Origin: Pseudosulfitobacter koreensis | Lineage (GTDB): Bacteria; Pseudomonadota; Alphaproteobacteria; Rhodobacterales; Rhodobacteraceae | DNA: 64,000 nt | Reading direction: 5' to 3' | Assembly: GCF_024733015.1 (NCBI RefSeq) | Contig: NZ_JANKJG010000003.1 | Coordinates: 1 to 64,000, forward strand | Shown here: positions 17,283 through 26,421 of the stretch, piece by piece | Numbering within the stretch: position 1 is the first letter of the stretch | Layout of the letters: every line of letters starts with the position of its first letter | Notes under the pieces: model-generated | Seen by the model: the letters and a program-made list of their open reading frames with translations, nothing else | What the model was told of the DNA's origin: nothing | Databases searched by the model: none | Made by a program: the position numbers and the translations under genes

Positions 17283-17317
17283 AACGCCGCCCGCCGGAAA
17301 ACGGCCTGGGCGGCGTT
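17283..17317 (+). other. Large stem-loop between rplO and secY
   Basis: AACGCCGCCC (17283-17292) pairs perfectly with GGGCGGCGTT (17308-17317), and an inner GCCG/CGGC (17293-17296 with 17302-17305, loop GAAAA) stacks on it. Only TTT follows, so it may be a weak terminator or a structure that sets secY level relative to rplO. Confidence 0.6.
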
Positions 17318-17340
17318 TCCGCAACAGAAAGAGCCGATAT

Positions 17341-18711
17341 ATGGTATCCGCCGTCGAAAACATGGCCGCCAACACCAGCTGGTCTGCACTGGGCAAGGCC
17401 ACGGACTTGCGCAACCGCATCCTGTTCACGCTGGGCCTGCTGATTGTCTACCGTCTGGGCACGTTCATCCCGGTTCCGGGGATCGACGGCGCCGCACTTC
17501 GTGAGTTCATGGAGGGCGCAGGTCAGGGCATCGGCGGCATGGTCTCGATGTTCACCGGCGGCGCGCTAGGGCGGATGGGTATTTTTGCTCTTGGCATCAT
17601 GCCCTATATTTCGGCCTCGATCATCATTCAGCTTCTGACCTCGATGGTGCCTTCGCTTGAGCAGCTCAAGAAGGAAGGCGAGCAGGGGCGCAAGAAGATC
17701 AACCAATACACCCGCTACGGCACCGTGGCCCTGGCGACGTTGCAGGCTTATGGCCTTGCCGTCAGCCTTGAGGCCGGTGATCTGGTCACCGATCCGGGCA
17801 TGTATTTCCGCGTCGCCTGTCTGATCACGCTGGTCGGCGGCACCATGTTCCTGATGTGGCTGGGCGAGCAGATCACCGCGCGCGGCATCGGCAACGGCAT
17901 CTCGCTGATCATCTTCGTCGGCATCATCGCCGAGGTTCCCGCAGCCCTTGCACAGTTCTTTGCCAGCGGCCGCAGCGGTGCCATCAGCCCGGCGGTGATC
18001 GTCGGCGTGATCGTGATGGTGATCCTGACCATCATGTTCGTGGTGTTCATGGAACGCGCCCTGCGCAAGATCCATATCCAGTACCCACGCCGCCAGGTCG
18101 GGATGAAGGTCTATGACGGCGGCTCGTCACACCTCCCGGTCAAGGTGAACCCTGCGGGCGTCATTCCCGCGATCTTCGCCTCGTCGCTTCTGCTGCTGCC
18201 GGTCACCATCAGCACCTTCTCGGGCAACTCGACCAACCCGGTGATGAGCTGGATGCTGGCCAACTTCGGCCCCGGTCAGCCGCTCTACCTGCTGTTCTTC
18301 GTGGCGATGATCGTGTTCTTTGCCTATTTCTACACGTTCAACGTCAGCTTCAAACCTGATGAGGTGGCAGACAACCTGAAGAACCAGAACGGTTTTGTTC
18401 CCGGTATCCGTCCGGGCAAGAAGACCTCGGAGTATCTGGAATATGTGGTCAACCGCATCCTGGTGCTGGGCGCCGCCTATCTGGCCGCTGTCTGTCTGCT
18501 GCCGGAAATCCTGCGCGGTCAGTTTGCCATTCCCTTCTATTTTGGCGGCACCTCGGTTCTGATTGTCGTCTCGGTGACGATGGACACGATCCAGCAAATT
18601 CAATCCCACCTGCTCGCCCACCAGTACGAAGGCCTGATCGAGAAATCGAACCTGCGTGGCAAAGGCAAAGGGGGCAAACCCCGCAAGAAACGGAGCCCCG
18701 TGCGTCGATGA
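17341..18711 (+). CDS. secY: Preprotein translocase subunit SecY
   Basis: A 456-residue channel-forming subunit of the SecYEG translocon in the inner membrane. Ten hydrophobic segments can be followed. Conserved parts include [11 protein letters not shown] near the first helix, the plug region that follows, [12 protein letters not shown], and [20 protein letters not shown] with [20 protein letters not shown]. The C-terminus is basic ([17 protein letters not shown]). It overlaps adk by 4 bases, a linkage that is widely conserved. Confidence 0.97.
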   Translation: MVSAVENMAANTSWSALGKATDLRNRILFTLGLLIVYRLGTFIPVPGIDGAALREFMEGAGQGIGGMVSMFTGGALGRMGIFALGIMPYISASIIIQLLTSMVPSLEQLKKEGEQGRKKINQYTRYGTVALATLQAYGLAVSLEAGDLVTDPGMYFRVACLITLVGGTMFLMWLGEQITARGIGNGISLIIFVGIIAEVPAALAQFFASGRSGAISPAVIVGVIVMVILTIMFVVFMERALRKIHIQYPRRQVGMKVYDGGSSHLPVKVNPAGVIPAIFASSLLLLPVTISTFSGNSTNPVMSWMLANFGPGQPLYLLFFVAMIVFFAYFYTFNVSFKPDEVADNLKNQNGFVPGIRPGKKTSEYLEYVVNRILVLGAAYLAAVCLLPEILRGQFAIPFYFGGTSVLIVVSVTMDTIQQIQSHLLAHQYEGLIEKSNLRGKGKGGKPRKKRSPVRR

Positions 18712-19352
18712 ATATAATATTGCTTGGACCGCCGGGGGCGGGCAAAGGAACACAGGCACGCATCCTGGTCGAAGAACGCGGCATGGTGCAGTTGAGCACC
18801 GGCGACATGCTGCGGGCCGCCAAGGAGAGCGGGTCCGAAATGGGCGAGGTCGTGGCCGAGGTCATGGCGCGCGGCGGTCTGGTGACAGACGAGATCGTGA
18901 TCGGTCTGATCCGCGAACAGCTTAATACGGTGAAGGCCGCGGGTTTCATCTTTGACGGCTTCCCGCGCACGCTGGGCCAGGCCGATGCGCTGACCAACCT
19001 GCTGGCCGCCGAGGGCGAAAGCCTGGACGCGGTGGTCGAGATGGAAGTCGACGACGAAGCGCTGGTCGCACGCATCACCGCACGGTCAACCTGTGGCAAT
19101 TGCGGTGAAGTCTACAACGACAAGACCAAGCCGCAGCCTGCCGACGGCAAATGCAGCAATTGCGGCGCATCCGATTTCCGCCGACGCGCAGACGACAACG
19201 AAGAAAGCCTTCGGACCCGTCTGATGGAATACTACAAGAAGACTTCGCCGCTGATCGGCTATTACTACGCCAAGGACATGCTGACCAAGGTTGACGGCCT
19301 GGGCGAGATTTCCACGGTCAAGGCCGCGATCGACAAGGCGCTGACGTCATAG
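18708..19352 (+). CDS. adk: Adenylate kinase, zinc-LID type
   Basis: A 214-residue enzyme for ATP + AMP = 2 ADP. The P-loop is GPPGAGKGT (7-15), the AMP site includes STGDMLR (30-36) and FDGFPRT (82-88). The LID carries Cys129, Cys132, Cys149 and Cys152 in two CxxC pairs, which bind structural zinc, unlike the E. coli enzyme. It starts inside the secY stop (ATGA). Confidence 0.97.
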   Translation: MNIILLGPPGAGKGTQARILVEERGMVQLSTGDMLRAAKESGSEMGEVVAEVMARGGLVTDEIVIGLIREQLNTVKAAGFIFDGFPRTLGQADALTNLLAAEGESLDAVVEMEVDDEALVARITARSTCGNCGEVYNDKTKPQPADGKCSNCGASDFRRRADDNEESLRTRLMEYYKKTSPLIGYYYAKDMLTKVDGLGEISTVKAAIDKALTS

Positions 19353-19375
19353 GGGCAGGGAAGGGACCAAGAGGC

Positions 19376-19756
19376 ATGAGACAGATTTTTGCGGCAACGC
19401 TGTTCAGCCTCGCGACCCTTCCCGCCTTGGCGCAGGATATCATCGACAACCCCGGCCTGTGCACAGCACCCGGACCCGAACAGGAACTGGCCGGTGCGGC
19501 CTATCTCTTTCCCCGCTCAGTCGAGGCACATTGGCGCGCCTGCAACTGGCAAACGCCACTTGAATATGTGCCGGGTCTGGTCGCCCAAGTGGACGCGTCG
19601 TGCAACGGCCAAGACGGTCAGGCCGATGTTCGGATCGGCGTTTCCGTCAATGCGCAGGGCCGCATCACCCTTACGGGTCTCAACGGCAGCACCGGCTTGC
19701 CGGACTACTATTTCCCTTGCGCCCTTTGGGGTTTCAAGGGCCAAGGCAATCCTTAA
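19376..19756 (+). CDS. Small secreted protein of unknown function
   Basis: A 126-residue protein with a signal peptide (MRQIFAATLFSLATLPALA, cleavage after ALA). The mature part has four cysteines (positions about 29, 56, 77 and 112), which could form two disulfides in the periplasm. There is a short beta-rich segment VRIGVSVNAQGRITLTGLNG that resembles the start of a TonB C-terminal fold, but it is too short to claim that. It begins 23 bases after adk and separates secY-adk from rpsM. Shine-Dalgarno AGGGAAGGGA is at 19357-19366. Confidence 0.65.
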   Translation: MRQIFAATLFSLATLPALAQDIIDNPGLCTAPGPEQELAGAAYLFPRSVEAHWRACNWQTPLEYVPGLVAQVDASCNGQDGQADVRIGVSVNAQGRITLTGLNGSTGLPDYYFPCALWGFKGQGNP

Positions 19757-19766
19757 CGGCAGGGGG

Positions 19767-19795
19767 TTGACCCTGTGCGCTGAGCCACATAATTA
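19767..19795 (+). promoter_or_regulatory. Candidate promoter for rpsM-rpsK-rpoA-rplQ
   Basis: TTGACC (19767-19772), a 17-base spacer and TAATTA (19790-19795) make a good sigma-70 promoter. It would give a leader of about 150 bases ahead of rpsM, which holds two stem-loops. Confidence 0.65.
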
Positions 19796-19870
19796 GCGCT
19801 ATCTCGAAAGAGAATCGCTATGTTCTGGCAGGGTCGCGCCCGACAAGAACAGATCACCTGATCAGCGGCG

Positions 19871-19930
19871 GCCCGTAGCAGTGATGCTTCGGGCTTATGT
19901 TGTGAAAAAAGGGCCCGGAATTACGGGCTC
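19871..19930 (+). promoter_or_regulatory. Two-hairpin leader ahead of rpsM
   Basis: The first hairpin pairs GCCCG and AGC with GCT and CGGGC around a T-T mismatch (19871-19894, loop AGTGAT). The second pairs GGGCCCG (19911-19917) with CGGGCTC (19924-19930), loop GAATTA. It ends 7 bases before the Shine-Dalgarno sequence of rpsM. This is the position where alpha-operon leaders are controlled by S4 in other bacteria; the control here is inferred. Confidence 0.5.
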
Positions 19931-19952
19931 GCAACGAAAAGGAATATGACAC

Positions 19953-20321
19953 GTGGCACGTATCGCCGGCGTTAACATCCCCACTGCAAAGCGGGTTCCA
20001 ATCGCCCTCACCTACATCACCGGTATCGGTAACACTTCGGCCAAAGCCATCTGCGAAGCAGTTGGCATCGACGCATCGCGTCGTGTGAACGAACTGTCCG
20101 ACACCGAAGTTCTGAAACTGCGCGAGCACATCGACGAAAACTACACCGTCGAAGGCGACCTGCGCCGTGACACCCAGATGAACATCAAGCGTCTGATGGA
20201 CCTTGGTTGCTATCGTGGCCTGCGTCACCGCCGTAACCTGCCCGTTCGTGGTCAGCGTACTCACACCAACGCACGTACTCGCAAGGGCCCCGCAAAGGCC
20301 ATTGCCGGTAAGAAGAAATAA
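19953..20321 (+). CDS. rpsM: 30S ribosomal protein S13 (GTG start)
   Basis: A 122-residue head protein touching the P-site tRNA and L5. It starts at GTG 19953 (product [20 protein letters not shown]) behind AAAAGGA at 19937-19943. [20 protein letters not shown] and RTRKGP near the end are the family signature. First gene of the alpha segment. Confidence 0.97.
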   Translation: MARIAGVNIPTAKRVPIALTYITGIGNTSAKAICEAVGIDASRRVNELSDTEVLKLREHIDENYTVEGDLRRDTQMNIKRLMDLGCYRGLRHRRNLPVRGQRTHTNARTRKGPAKAIAGKKK

Positions 20322-20336
20322 GGGAGGCTCTGATCA

Positions 20337-20726
20337 ATGGCACGCGATAAGACACGTACAAAGAAAAAAGAGCGCAAGAACATCGCCGCTGGTGTGGCGC
20401 ATGTGAACTCTTCCTTCAACAACACCAAGATCCTGATCTCGGACGTTCAAGGCAACGCGATTGCATGGTCGTCCGCAGGCACCATGGGCTTCAAGGGGTC
20501 GCGTAAATCGACACCCTATGCCGCCCAGATGGCCGCCGAAGACGCAGGCAAGAAGGCACAGGACCACGGCGTGAAAACGCTGGAAGTCGAAGTGCAAGGC
20601 CCCGGTTCCGGTCGTGAAAGCGCCCTGCGCGCTCTGGCCGCTGTTGGCTTCAACATCACGTCGATCCGTGACGTGACACCGATGGCCCACAACGGCTGCC
20701 GCCCGCCGAAACGCCGCCGCGTCTAA
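20337..20726 (+). CDS. rpsK: 30S ribosomal protein S11
   Basis: A 129-residue platform protein near the E site. [20 protein letters not shown] and the C-terminal [20 protein letters not shown] are fully typical. Shine-Dalgarno GGGAGG is at 20322-20327. Confidence 0.98.
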   Translation: MARDKTRTKKKERKNIAAGVAHVNSSFNNTKILISDVQGNAIAWSSAGTMGFKGSRKSTPYAAQMAAEDAGKKAQDHGVKTLEVEVQGPGSGRESALRALAAVGFNITSIRDVTPMAHNGCRPPKRRRV

Positions 20727-20839
20727 GCATCGTATTACTGAAGGGGCTGCGTGTCCGCACGCGGCCCCAATCCGCTTTTTTGAAACCTCGGGAGTCTGCT
20801 CCTTAAGGACATGGGGAACAGACAGGAATGGAGGGACGC

Positions 20840-21856
20840 ATGATCCACAAGAATTGGGCTGAATTGATCAAGCCTCAACAGCTTGATGTCAAGCCGGGCA
20901 ATGACCCGGCCCGTCAGGCCACAGTCATCGCCGAACCGCTGGAACGCGGCTTTGGTCTGACCATGGGCAACGCCCTGCGCCGCGTGCTGATGAGCTCGCT
21001 GCAGGGTGCGGCCATCACGTCGGTGCAAATCGACAACGTGCTGCACGAGTTCTCGTCGGTGGCCGGTGTGCGTGAAGACGTGACCGACATCATCCTGAAC
21101 CTCAAGGGCGTCAGCCTGAGCATGGAAGTCGAAGGGCCCAAGCGCCTGTCGATTTCGGCAAAGGGTCCGGGCGTCGTCACCGCCGGTGACATCACCGAAA
21201 GCAATGGCATCGCAGTTCTGAACCGCGAGCATGTGATCTGCCACCTGGATGACGGTGCGGATCTCTACATGGAACTGACGGTCAACACCGGCAAGGGTTA
21301 TGTCGCTGCCGACAAGAACAAGCCCGAAGATGCGCCCATCGGTCTGATCCCGATCGACGCGATCTATTCGCCTGTCAAACGCGTCAGCTATGACGTGCAG
21401 CCGACGCGCGAAGGTCAAGTTCTGGACTATGACAAGCTGACCATGAAGATCGAGACAGACGGCTCCATCACGCCGGATGACGCCGTGGCATTCGCCGCAC
21501 GTATCCTGCAGGACCAGCTGGGCATCTTCGTCAACTTCGACGAGCCTGAATCGGCTTCGCGTCAGGACGACGACGACGGTCTCGAGTTCAATCCGCTTCT
21601 GCTGAAGAAAGTGGATGAACTGGAACTGTCCGTGCGTTCGGCAAACTGCCTGAAGAACGACAACATCGTCTACATCGGCGATCTGATCCAGAAGACCGAA
21701 GCAGAAATGCTGCGCACGCCGAACTTTGGCCGCAAGTCCCTGAACGAGATCAAGGAAGTGTTGTCGGGCATGGGTCTGCACCTTGGCATGGACGTCGAGG
21801 ACTGGCCGCCAGACAACATCGAGGATCTGGCGAAGAAATTCGAAGATTCCTTCTAA
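20840..21856 (+). CDS. rpoA: RNA polymerase alpha subunit
   Basis: A 338-residue subunit that dimerises to seed core polymerase. The N-terminal domain shows [20 protein letters not shown] (37-56). A flexible linker precedes the C-terminal domain, which contacts UP elements and activators ([20 protein letters not shown] and [20 protein letters not shown]). The ATG at 20840 is chosen because GGAGGG (20830-20835) lies before it. Confidence 0.98.
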   Translation: MIHKNWAELIKPQQLDVKPGNDPARQATVIAEPLERGFGLTMGNALRRVLMSSLQGAAITSVQIDNVLHEFSSVAGVREDVTDIILNLKGVSLSMEVEGPKRLSISAKGPGVVTAGDITESNGIAVLNREHVICHLDDGADLYMELTVNTGKGYVAADKNKPEDAPIGLIPIDAIYSPVKRVSYDVQPTREGQVLDYDKLTMKIETDGSITPDDAVAFAARILQDQLGIFVNFDEPESASRQDDDDGLEFNPLLLKKVDELELSVRSANCLKNDNIVYIGDLIQKTEAEMLRTPNFGRKSLNEIKEVLSGMGLHLGMDVEDWPPDNIEDLAKKFEDSF

Positions 21857-21988
21857 GACAGCCCCGAGGCGGGGGAGACCCCGCCCCGGAACACGACTGG
21901 GCCGAAAGCCCCAAGGAGAGCCCAAGACACGCATCGCGGGCCAGACAAAGCAAAACCGCCCGTAGAGGGCACATCTAGGAGAAATACT

Positions 21989-22405
21989 ATGCGTCACGCA
22001 CGTGGATACCGCCGCCTGAACCGCACACATGAGCACCGCAAGGCGCTCTGGGCAAACATGGCCGGCTCGCTCATTGAACATGAGCAAATCAAGACAACCC
22101 TGCCCAAGGCGAAAGAGCTGAAGCCGATCATCGAGAAAATGATCACTCTGGCCAAACGCGGTGACCTGCACGCCCGTCGTCAGGCCGCCAGCAAGCTGAA
22201 ACAGGACGCTTTCGTCGAGAAACTGTTTGCAGTTCTGGGCCCCCGCTACAAAGACCGCCAAGGCGGCTATGTGCGCGTCCTGAAAGCCGGTTTCCGTTAT
22301 GGCGACATGGCACCCATGGCGATCATCGAATTCGTGGACCGCGACCGCGACGCCAAGGGCGCCGCAGACAAGGCACGTCTGGTCGAAGTCGAAGCCGAAG
22401 ATTGA
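21989..22405 (+). CDS. rplQ: 50S ribosomal protein L17
   Basis: A 138-residue protein near the tunnel exit. [20 protein letters not shown] and [20 protein letters not shown] are conserved. It is the last gene of the ribosomal block; Shine-Dalgarno AGGAGAAA is at 21977-21984 and a terminator follows at 22438. Confidence 0.97.
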   Translation: MRHARGYRRLNRTHEHRKALWANMAGSLIEHEQIKTTLPKAKELKPIIEKMITLAKRGDLHARRQAASKLKQDAFVEKLFAVLGPRYKDRQGGYVRVLKAGFRYGDMAPMAIIEFVDRDRDAKGAADKARLVEVEAED

Positions 22406-22436
22406 TTTTTGTCTGGCCCGTAAGGGTCGGATGCAG

Positions 22437-22464
22437 AAACGCCGCCCCCGACGGGGCGGCGTTT
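22437..22464 (+). terminator. Intrinsic terminator after rplQ
   Basis: A long stem of GCCGCCCC (22441-22448) with GGGGCGGC (22453-22460), extended by AAC/GTT, is followed by a T run. It ends the ribosomal block. Its opposite strand faces the end of the minus-strand host-attachment gene. Confidence 0.88.
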
Positions 22465-22492
22465 TGCGTTTCACATGAAGGTGCGCTCAGGC

Positions 22493-22948
22493 TCAGGCGT
22501 CTTCCAGCGCGTCCTTGACGATCTTTTCGATCTCGTCGACCGGGTGGTTGGTCAGCGTCTTCGGGATTTCGGCGATGATCCTGCTGGTCACTTCCGAATG
22601 CATGTCTTCGCGCAGCACGCCCAGAACCTGCGGGCTGGCGACGATGATCAGCTTGTCGAAATTGCCCTTGTGCGCTTCCTTGTACAGCAGGTCCGACAGG
22701 TCCTTGGCAAAGCGTTCCTTGGCCAGTTCGTGCCAATCCGTATCATCCATCGAAGACCGCTGTTGCACTCCGGTGTCCTGCTTGCGCCCCGGACGGTTGG
22801 CGGATTGTTCACGGTCAGACGGATTTTCCTGCTCCTCGCTGCCCGTCACTTCAAAGTTCGGGTCCTGAAGGTCGGTCAGGTTGCGCATGAAAAGCGCCTT
22901 TTCGCTGTCGGTGACGACGATCCACGTGCCTTTTTCCATCTTAGCCAT
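22493..22948 (-). CDS. Host attachment family protein (AtsA-like)
   Basis: A 151-residue protein like those annotated as required for attachment to host cells (Pfam PF10116). It begins MAKMEKGTWIVVTDSEKALF, has a central variable acidic region, and ends with ELAKERFAKDLSDLLYKEAH and LIIVASPQVLGVLREDM, a layout like the C-terminal part of release-factor-type eRF1 folds. Most members have no proven function; the plant-attachment role comes from Agrobacterium. The start is one base after the stop of the small gene upstream (TGA-T-ATG), so the two are almost certainly co-translated. Confidence 0.8.
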   Translation of the reverse strand: MAKMEKGTWIVVTDSEKALFMRNLTDLQDPNFEVTGSEEQENPSDREQSANRPGRKQDTGVQQRSSMDDTDWHELAKERFAKDLSDLLYKEAHKGNFDKLIIVASPQVLGVLREDMHSEVTSRIIAEIPKTLTNHPVDEIEKIVKDALEDA

Positions 22949-22949
22949 A

Positions 22950-23186
22950 TCAGTCGTCCTTTCCTGTACCGTGAAGACCGCCGAGGTTGCCCTCGCCCTT
23001 TTCGTCAGATTTATGCACGCGGGTCGCGCCTGCATTGTCATCCTTCGTGCGTTTCAGCGTGTCGCGGGTGCCCACCTTGCGTTCCAGGTTGCCGTCTGCG
23101 CGGCCCTGATCGGAAGGGGTTTCTGCATCGTCGAGATATTCCTTGGTCTCCTGTTTACCATCGTTTGATCTGTGACGGTCTGCCAT
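22950..23186 (-). CDS. Small highly charged protein of unknown function
   Basis: A 78-residue hydrophilic protein (MADRHRSNDGKQETKEYLDD at the start) rich in Asp, Lys, Gly and Arg with almost no hydrophobic core, so probably disordered. It is coupled to the host-attachment gene by a one-base gap. It has AGGAGAGAGACC upstream as Shine-Dalgarno region. I recognise no family; stress-type hydrophilic proteins look similar, which is only a resemblance of composition. Confidence 0.6.
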   Translation of the reverse strand: MADRHRSNDGKQETKEYLDDAETPSDQGRADGNLERKVGTRDTLKRTKDDNAGATRVHKSDEKGEGNLGGLHGTGKDD

Positions 23187-23303
23187 GGTCTCTCTCCTTT
23201 CAACTGTCTGTCAGACAAACGGTCGGGAGGCGTCCACGGTTCCGCCCTGTGCTTGCAATTGCCCCCGTCTCTGGGCATATCGGACAGGCAGACCGGAGGA
23301 GCC

Positions 23304-24695
23304 ATGAGACGTCTAATTCTTGCTGCCATGCTGGTTTTCACAGCTTTTTGGGCAGCCGCGCAGGAGCAACCAAAGGTCCCTGGCACATCGGCTGAAATTT
23401 CGCTCAGCTTTGCGCCCGTGGTCCGTGCGGCGGCCCCTGCGGTGGTCAATATCTATGCCAAATGGGTAACCGAAGGTCGCCAGACGCCCTTCATGGATGA
23501 CCCGTTTTTCGAGCGGTTCTTTGAAGGCTTCGGCAGGCCGGAGCCGCGCGTGCAAAGCTCGCTTGGCTCGGGCGTGATTCTCAGCAGCGACGGGCTGATG
23601 GTCACCAACTACCATGTGGTCGGCATGGCGACCGACATCCGGGTGGTACTGACCGACCGCACCGAATACGCAGCAGACGTTCTGCTGGCGGATCAGGACA
23701 GCGACCTTGCGGTCCTGCAACTGGTCGGCGCTCGCAACCTGCCGTTCGTGCCCCTGCGCGACAGCGCCACGGTCGAGGTGGGCGAACTGGTTCTTGCCAT
23801 TGGAAACCCCTTCGGCGTCGGTCAAACGGTGTCGAGCGGGATCGTCTCGGGGCTCGCACGCTCGGGCGGGGCAGGGGGCGCGGGTCACGGCTATTTCATC
23901 CAGACCGACGCGCCGATCAACCCCGGCAACTCGGGCGGTGCGCTGGTCGACATGGCGGGCCGCATCATCGGGATCAACACCCGCATCGTCAGCCGGTCGG
24001 GCGGCTCCAACGGTATCGGGTTTGCGATCCCCGCCGCCTTGGTGCGCAGCTTCGTCGAACAGGCCCAGGCGGGCGCGACGGAATTTGGCCGCCCTTGGGC
24101 CGGCATGACCGGACAGTCGGTCGATTTCGACATGGCGCAATCGCTGGGCCTGCCATCGGTCAGCGGCATTGTCGTGTCTGGTCTGCATCCCAGCAGCCCG
24201 TTCCTGAGCGCGGGTTTCAAGGTGGGTGACGTGATCGAAGCGGTCGATGGCCTGCCGGTCAACACCCCCTCCGAGATGGTCTACCGCATGACGGTCGCGG
24301 GGCTGGGACAGGCATCGCAGATCACACGCCTGCGCGATGGTGTGCCCGAGGATATCGCCGTGCAGTTGATGGCGGCCCCCGACGCGCCGCCGCGTGACCC
24401 GCTCAGCTTTGGTCCGATTTCGCGTTTTCCGGGGCTGACCGTGGCGCGGATCAATCCGGCAGTGATCGCAGAGATGAACCTGCCGATCGAGGCCGCAGGC
24501 GTGGTGGTGACCCGGTTGGAAGGTCCGGCCATGCGGTCCGGTCTGCGTATCGGTGACATCATCGAAACCCTGAACGATGTGGCGGTTACCGACCCCGCAA
24601 CACTGGAACAGGTTTTGGAAATGTCGGGCCGCTGGTATGCCTTCGGGCTGATCCGCGACGGACGGCGCGCAGAATTGCGGTTGCGCGGTGGCTGA
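23304..24695 (+). CDS. DegP/HtrA-type periplasmic serine protease
   Basis: A 463-residue periplasmic protease with a signal peptide (about residues 1-20). The catalytic triad is visible as His104 (NYHVVG), Asp134 (DSDLAVLQ) and Ser210 (NPGNSGGAL). Two PDZ-like regions follow (about 270-360 with GIVVSGLHPSSPFLSAGFKV, and 370-460 with AAGVVVTRLEGPAMRSGLRI). The ATG at 23304 follows GGAGGA (23295-23300). It degrades or refolds damaged envelope proteins. It overlaps rarA by 8 bases. Confidence 0.93.
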   Translation: MRRLILAAMLVFTAFWAAAQEQPKVPGTSAEISLSFAPVVRAAAPAVVNIYAKWVTEGRQTPFMDDPFFERFFEGFGRPEPRVQSSLGSGVILSSDGLMVTNYHVVGMATDIRVVLTDRTEYAADVLLADQDSDLAVLQLVGARNLPFVPLRDSATVEVGELVLAIGNPFGVGQTVSSGIVSGLARSGGAGGAGHGYFIQTDAPINPGNSGGALVDMAGRIIGINTRIVSRSGGSNGIGFAIPAALVRSFVEQAQAGATEFGRPWAGMTGQSVDFDMAQSLGLPSVSGIVVSGLHPSSPFLSAGFKVGDVIEAVDGLPVNTPSEMVYRMTVAGLGQASQITRLRDGVPEDIAVQLMAAPDAPPRDPLSFGPISRFPGLTVARINPAVIAEMNLPIEAAGVVVTRLEGPAMRSGLRIGDIIETLNDVAVTDPATLEQVLEMSGRWYAFGLIRDGRRAELRLRGG

Positions 24696-25998
24696 TCTGT
24701 TCGACACCCCCGGCGGCGACGACGCCCCGGCCAAGGGCCGCCCTCTGGCCGACCGTCTGCGCCCCGCCAAGCTGGACGAAGTGATCGGGCAGGATCACAT
24801 CCTGGGGCCCGATGCGCCCCTGGGCGTGATGCTGGCGGGCGATACGCTCAGCTCGCTGATCTTCTGGGGACCGCCGGGCGTTGGGAAAACCACCATCGCG
24901 CGTCTGCTGGCAGGCGAGACGGACATGCATTTCGTGCAGATCAGCGCGATTTTCACCGGCGTTCAGGACCTGAAAAAGGTGTTCGAGGCTGCCCGCATCC
25001 GCCGCCGGAACGGGCAGGGCACATTGCTGTTCGTCGACGAAATCCACCGCTTCAACAAGGCGCAGCAGGACGGCTTTCTACCCCACATGGAAGACGGCAC
25101 CATCCTGCTGGTGGGCGCGACCACGGAAAACCCCAGCTTCGAGCTGAACGCCGCCCTGATGTCACGCTCGCAGGTTCTGGTGCTGCAACGGTTAGAACTG
25201 AAAGACCTTGAGCGGCTGGCCCAACGGGCGGAACAGGAACTGGACCGCAAGCTGCCGCTGGACGGCCCTGCCCGCGAGGCGCTGCTGGAGATGGCAGACG
25301 GCGACGGGCGCGCGCTGCTCAACCTGATCGAGCAGGTCAGCGGCTGGAAGGTTGACGCACCGCTTGGCCCCGACGCGCTGGCCACCCGTCTGATGCGCCG
25401 CGCCGCGCAATACGACAAAAGCGGCGAGCATCATTACAACCTGATCAGCGCGCTGCACAAATCCGTGCGCGGCTCTGACCCCGACGCGGCACTCTATTGG
25501 TTCGCGCGGATGCTGGAGGGCGGCGAAGACCCTCGGTATCTGGCGCGCCGCATCACCCGCATGGCGGTCGAGGACATCGGGCTTGCCGATCCAAACGCGC
25601 AGGCGGTCTGCCTGCAAAGCTGGGAGACCTATGAGCGTCTCGGCAGTCCCGAGGGCGAATTGGCGCTGGCGCAGGCGCTGACCTATCTGGCGCTCGCGCC
25701 GAAATCCAACGCCGCCTATGTTGCCTACAAGGCCGCGCGGAAAGCCGCAAAAAAGACCGGGTCGATGATGCCGCCCAAGCATATCCTGAACGCGCCCACC
25801 GGCATGATGAAGGATCAGGGCTACGGGTCAGGCTATGCCTACGATCACGACGCCGAAGACGGGTTTTCCGGGCAGAACTATTTCCCCGATGGCATGCAGC
25901 GCCCGGTTCTCTATGCCCCGGTCGAGCGCGGGTTCGAGCGCGACCTGAAAAAGCGGCTGGATTACTTCGTCAAGCTGCGCGCGAAGCGCGAGACCTGA
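24688..25998 (+). CDS. rarA: Replication-associated recombination protein A (GTG start)
   Basis: A 436-residue AAA+ ATPase acting at stalled replication forks. It has Walker A GPPGVGKT (about 53-60), Walker B LLFVDEIHRFNKAQQDGFLP and the sensor GATTENPSFELNAALMSRSQ. The C-terminal tetramerisation part includes MPPKHILNAPTGMMKDQGYG. The GTG at 24688 gives the usual MADLFD start. Its first codons overlap the end of the protease gene. Confidence 0.93.
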   Translation: MADLFDTPGGDDAPAKGRPLADRLRPAKLDEVIGQDHILGPDAPLGVMLAGDTLSSLIFWGPPGVGKTTIARLLAGETDMHFVQISAIFTGVQDLKKVFEAARIRRRNGQGTLLFVDEIHRFNKAQQDGFLPHMEDGTILLVGATTENPSFELNAALMSRSQVLVLQRLELKDLERLAQRAEQELDRKLPLDGPAREALLEMADGDGRALLNLIEQVSGWKVDAPLGPDALATRLMRRAAQYDKSGEHHYNLISALHKSVRGSDPDAALYWFARMLEGGEDPRYLARRITRMAVEDIGLADPNAQAVCLQSWETYERLGSPEGELALAQALTYLALAPKSNAAYVAYKAARKAAKKTGSMMPPKHILNAPTGMMKDQGYGSGYAYDHDAEDGFSGQNYFPDGMQRPVLYAPVERGFERDLKKRLDYFVKLRAKRET

Positions 25999-26040
25999 GG
26001 AAAACTTGACTCTGCCGCGTGTCCGAGCGATGGACGCGCC

Positions 26041-26421
26041 ATGATCTCGACCCTGACCCTCGTCGCCCTCGGCGGTGCCATCGGTGCCTGCCTGCGCTTT
26101 GTCTTTGGCATGGCAGTGCTGCGCGTGGCGGGAACGACACAATTCCCGATTGCGATCCTTGGGGTGAACATCCTGGGATCGTTCCTGATGGGGATTTTCG
26201 TGGTGGCCGCGGCACACCGGGGGCTGACGCATCTGTCGCCCCTGGTGATGACGGGGCTGCTGGGCGGGTTCACCACTTTTTCCGCCTTTTCGCTGGAAAC
26301 CGTCGGCCTGATCGAGCGGGGCCAGTTCGGTCTTGCCGGGGCCTATGTCACCCTGTCCGTGGGGTGTTCGGTGCTGGGCCTGATGCTGGGCATGACACTT
26401 GCCCGAGGAGCTATTGTATGA
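26041..26421 (+). CDS. crcB: Fluoride ion channel CrcB/FluC
   Basis: A 126-residue membrane protein with four hydrophobic segments that works as a dual-topology dimer exporting fluoride. GGAIGACLRFVFG, the NILGSFLMG segment with its pore Asn, and GLLGGFTTFSAFSLE with the phenylalanine-box FTTFSAF are diagnostic. It lies 42 bases after rarA, leaving no room for a fluoride riboswitch of its own. It overlaps the next gene by ATGA. Confidence 0.93.
   Translation: MISTLTLVALGGAIGACLRFVFGMAVLRVAGTTQFPIAILGVNILGSFLMGIFVVAAAHRGLTHLSPLVMTGLLGGFTTFSAFSLETVGLIERGQFGLAGAYVTLSVGCSVLGLMLGMTLARGAIV

Noticed and set aside
20735..22474. Very long open frame (579 codons) antisense to rpoA and rplQ
   Set aside because: It mirrors conserved genes in GC-rich DNA, contains no recognisable domain and is rich in Arg, His and Gln as expected of an antisense frame.
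25999..26040. Possible fluoride riboswitch before crcB
   Set aside because: The gap of 42 bases is too short for the motif and shows no matching structure.
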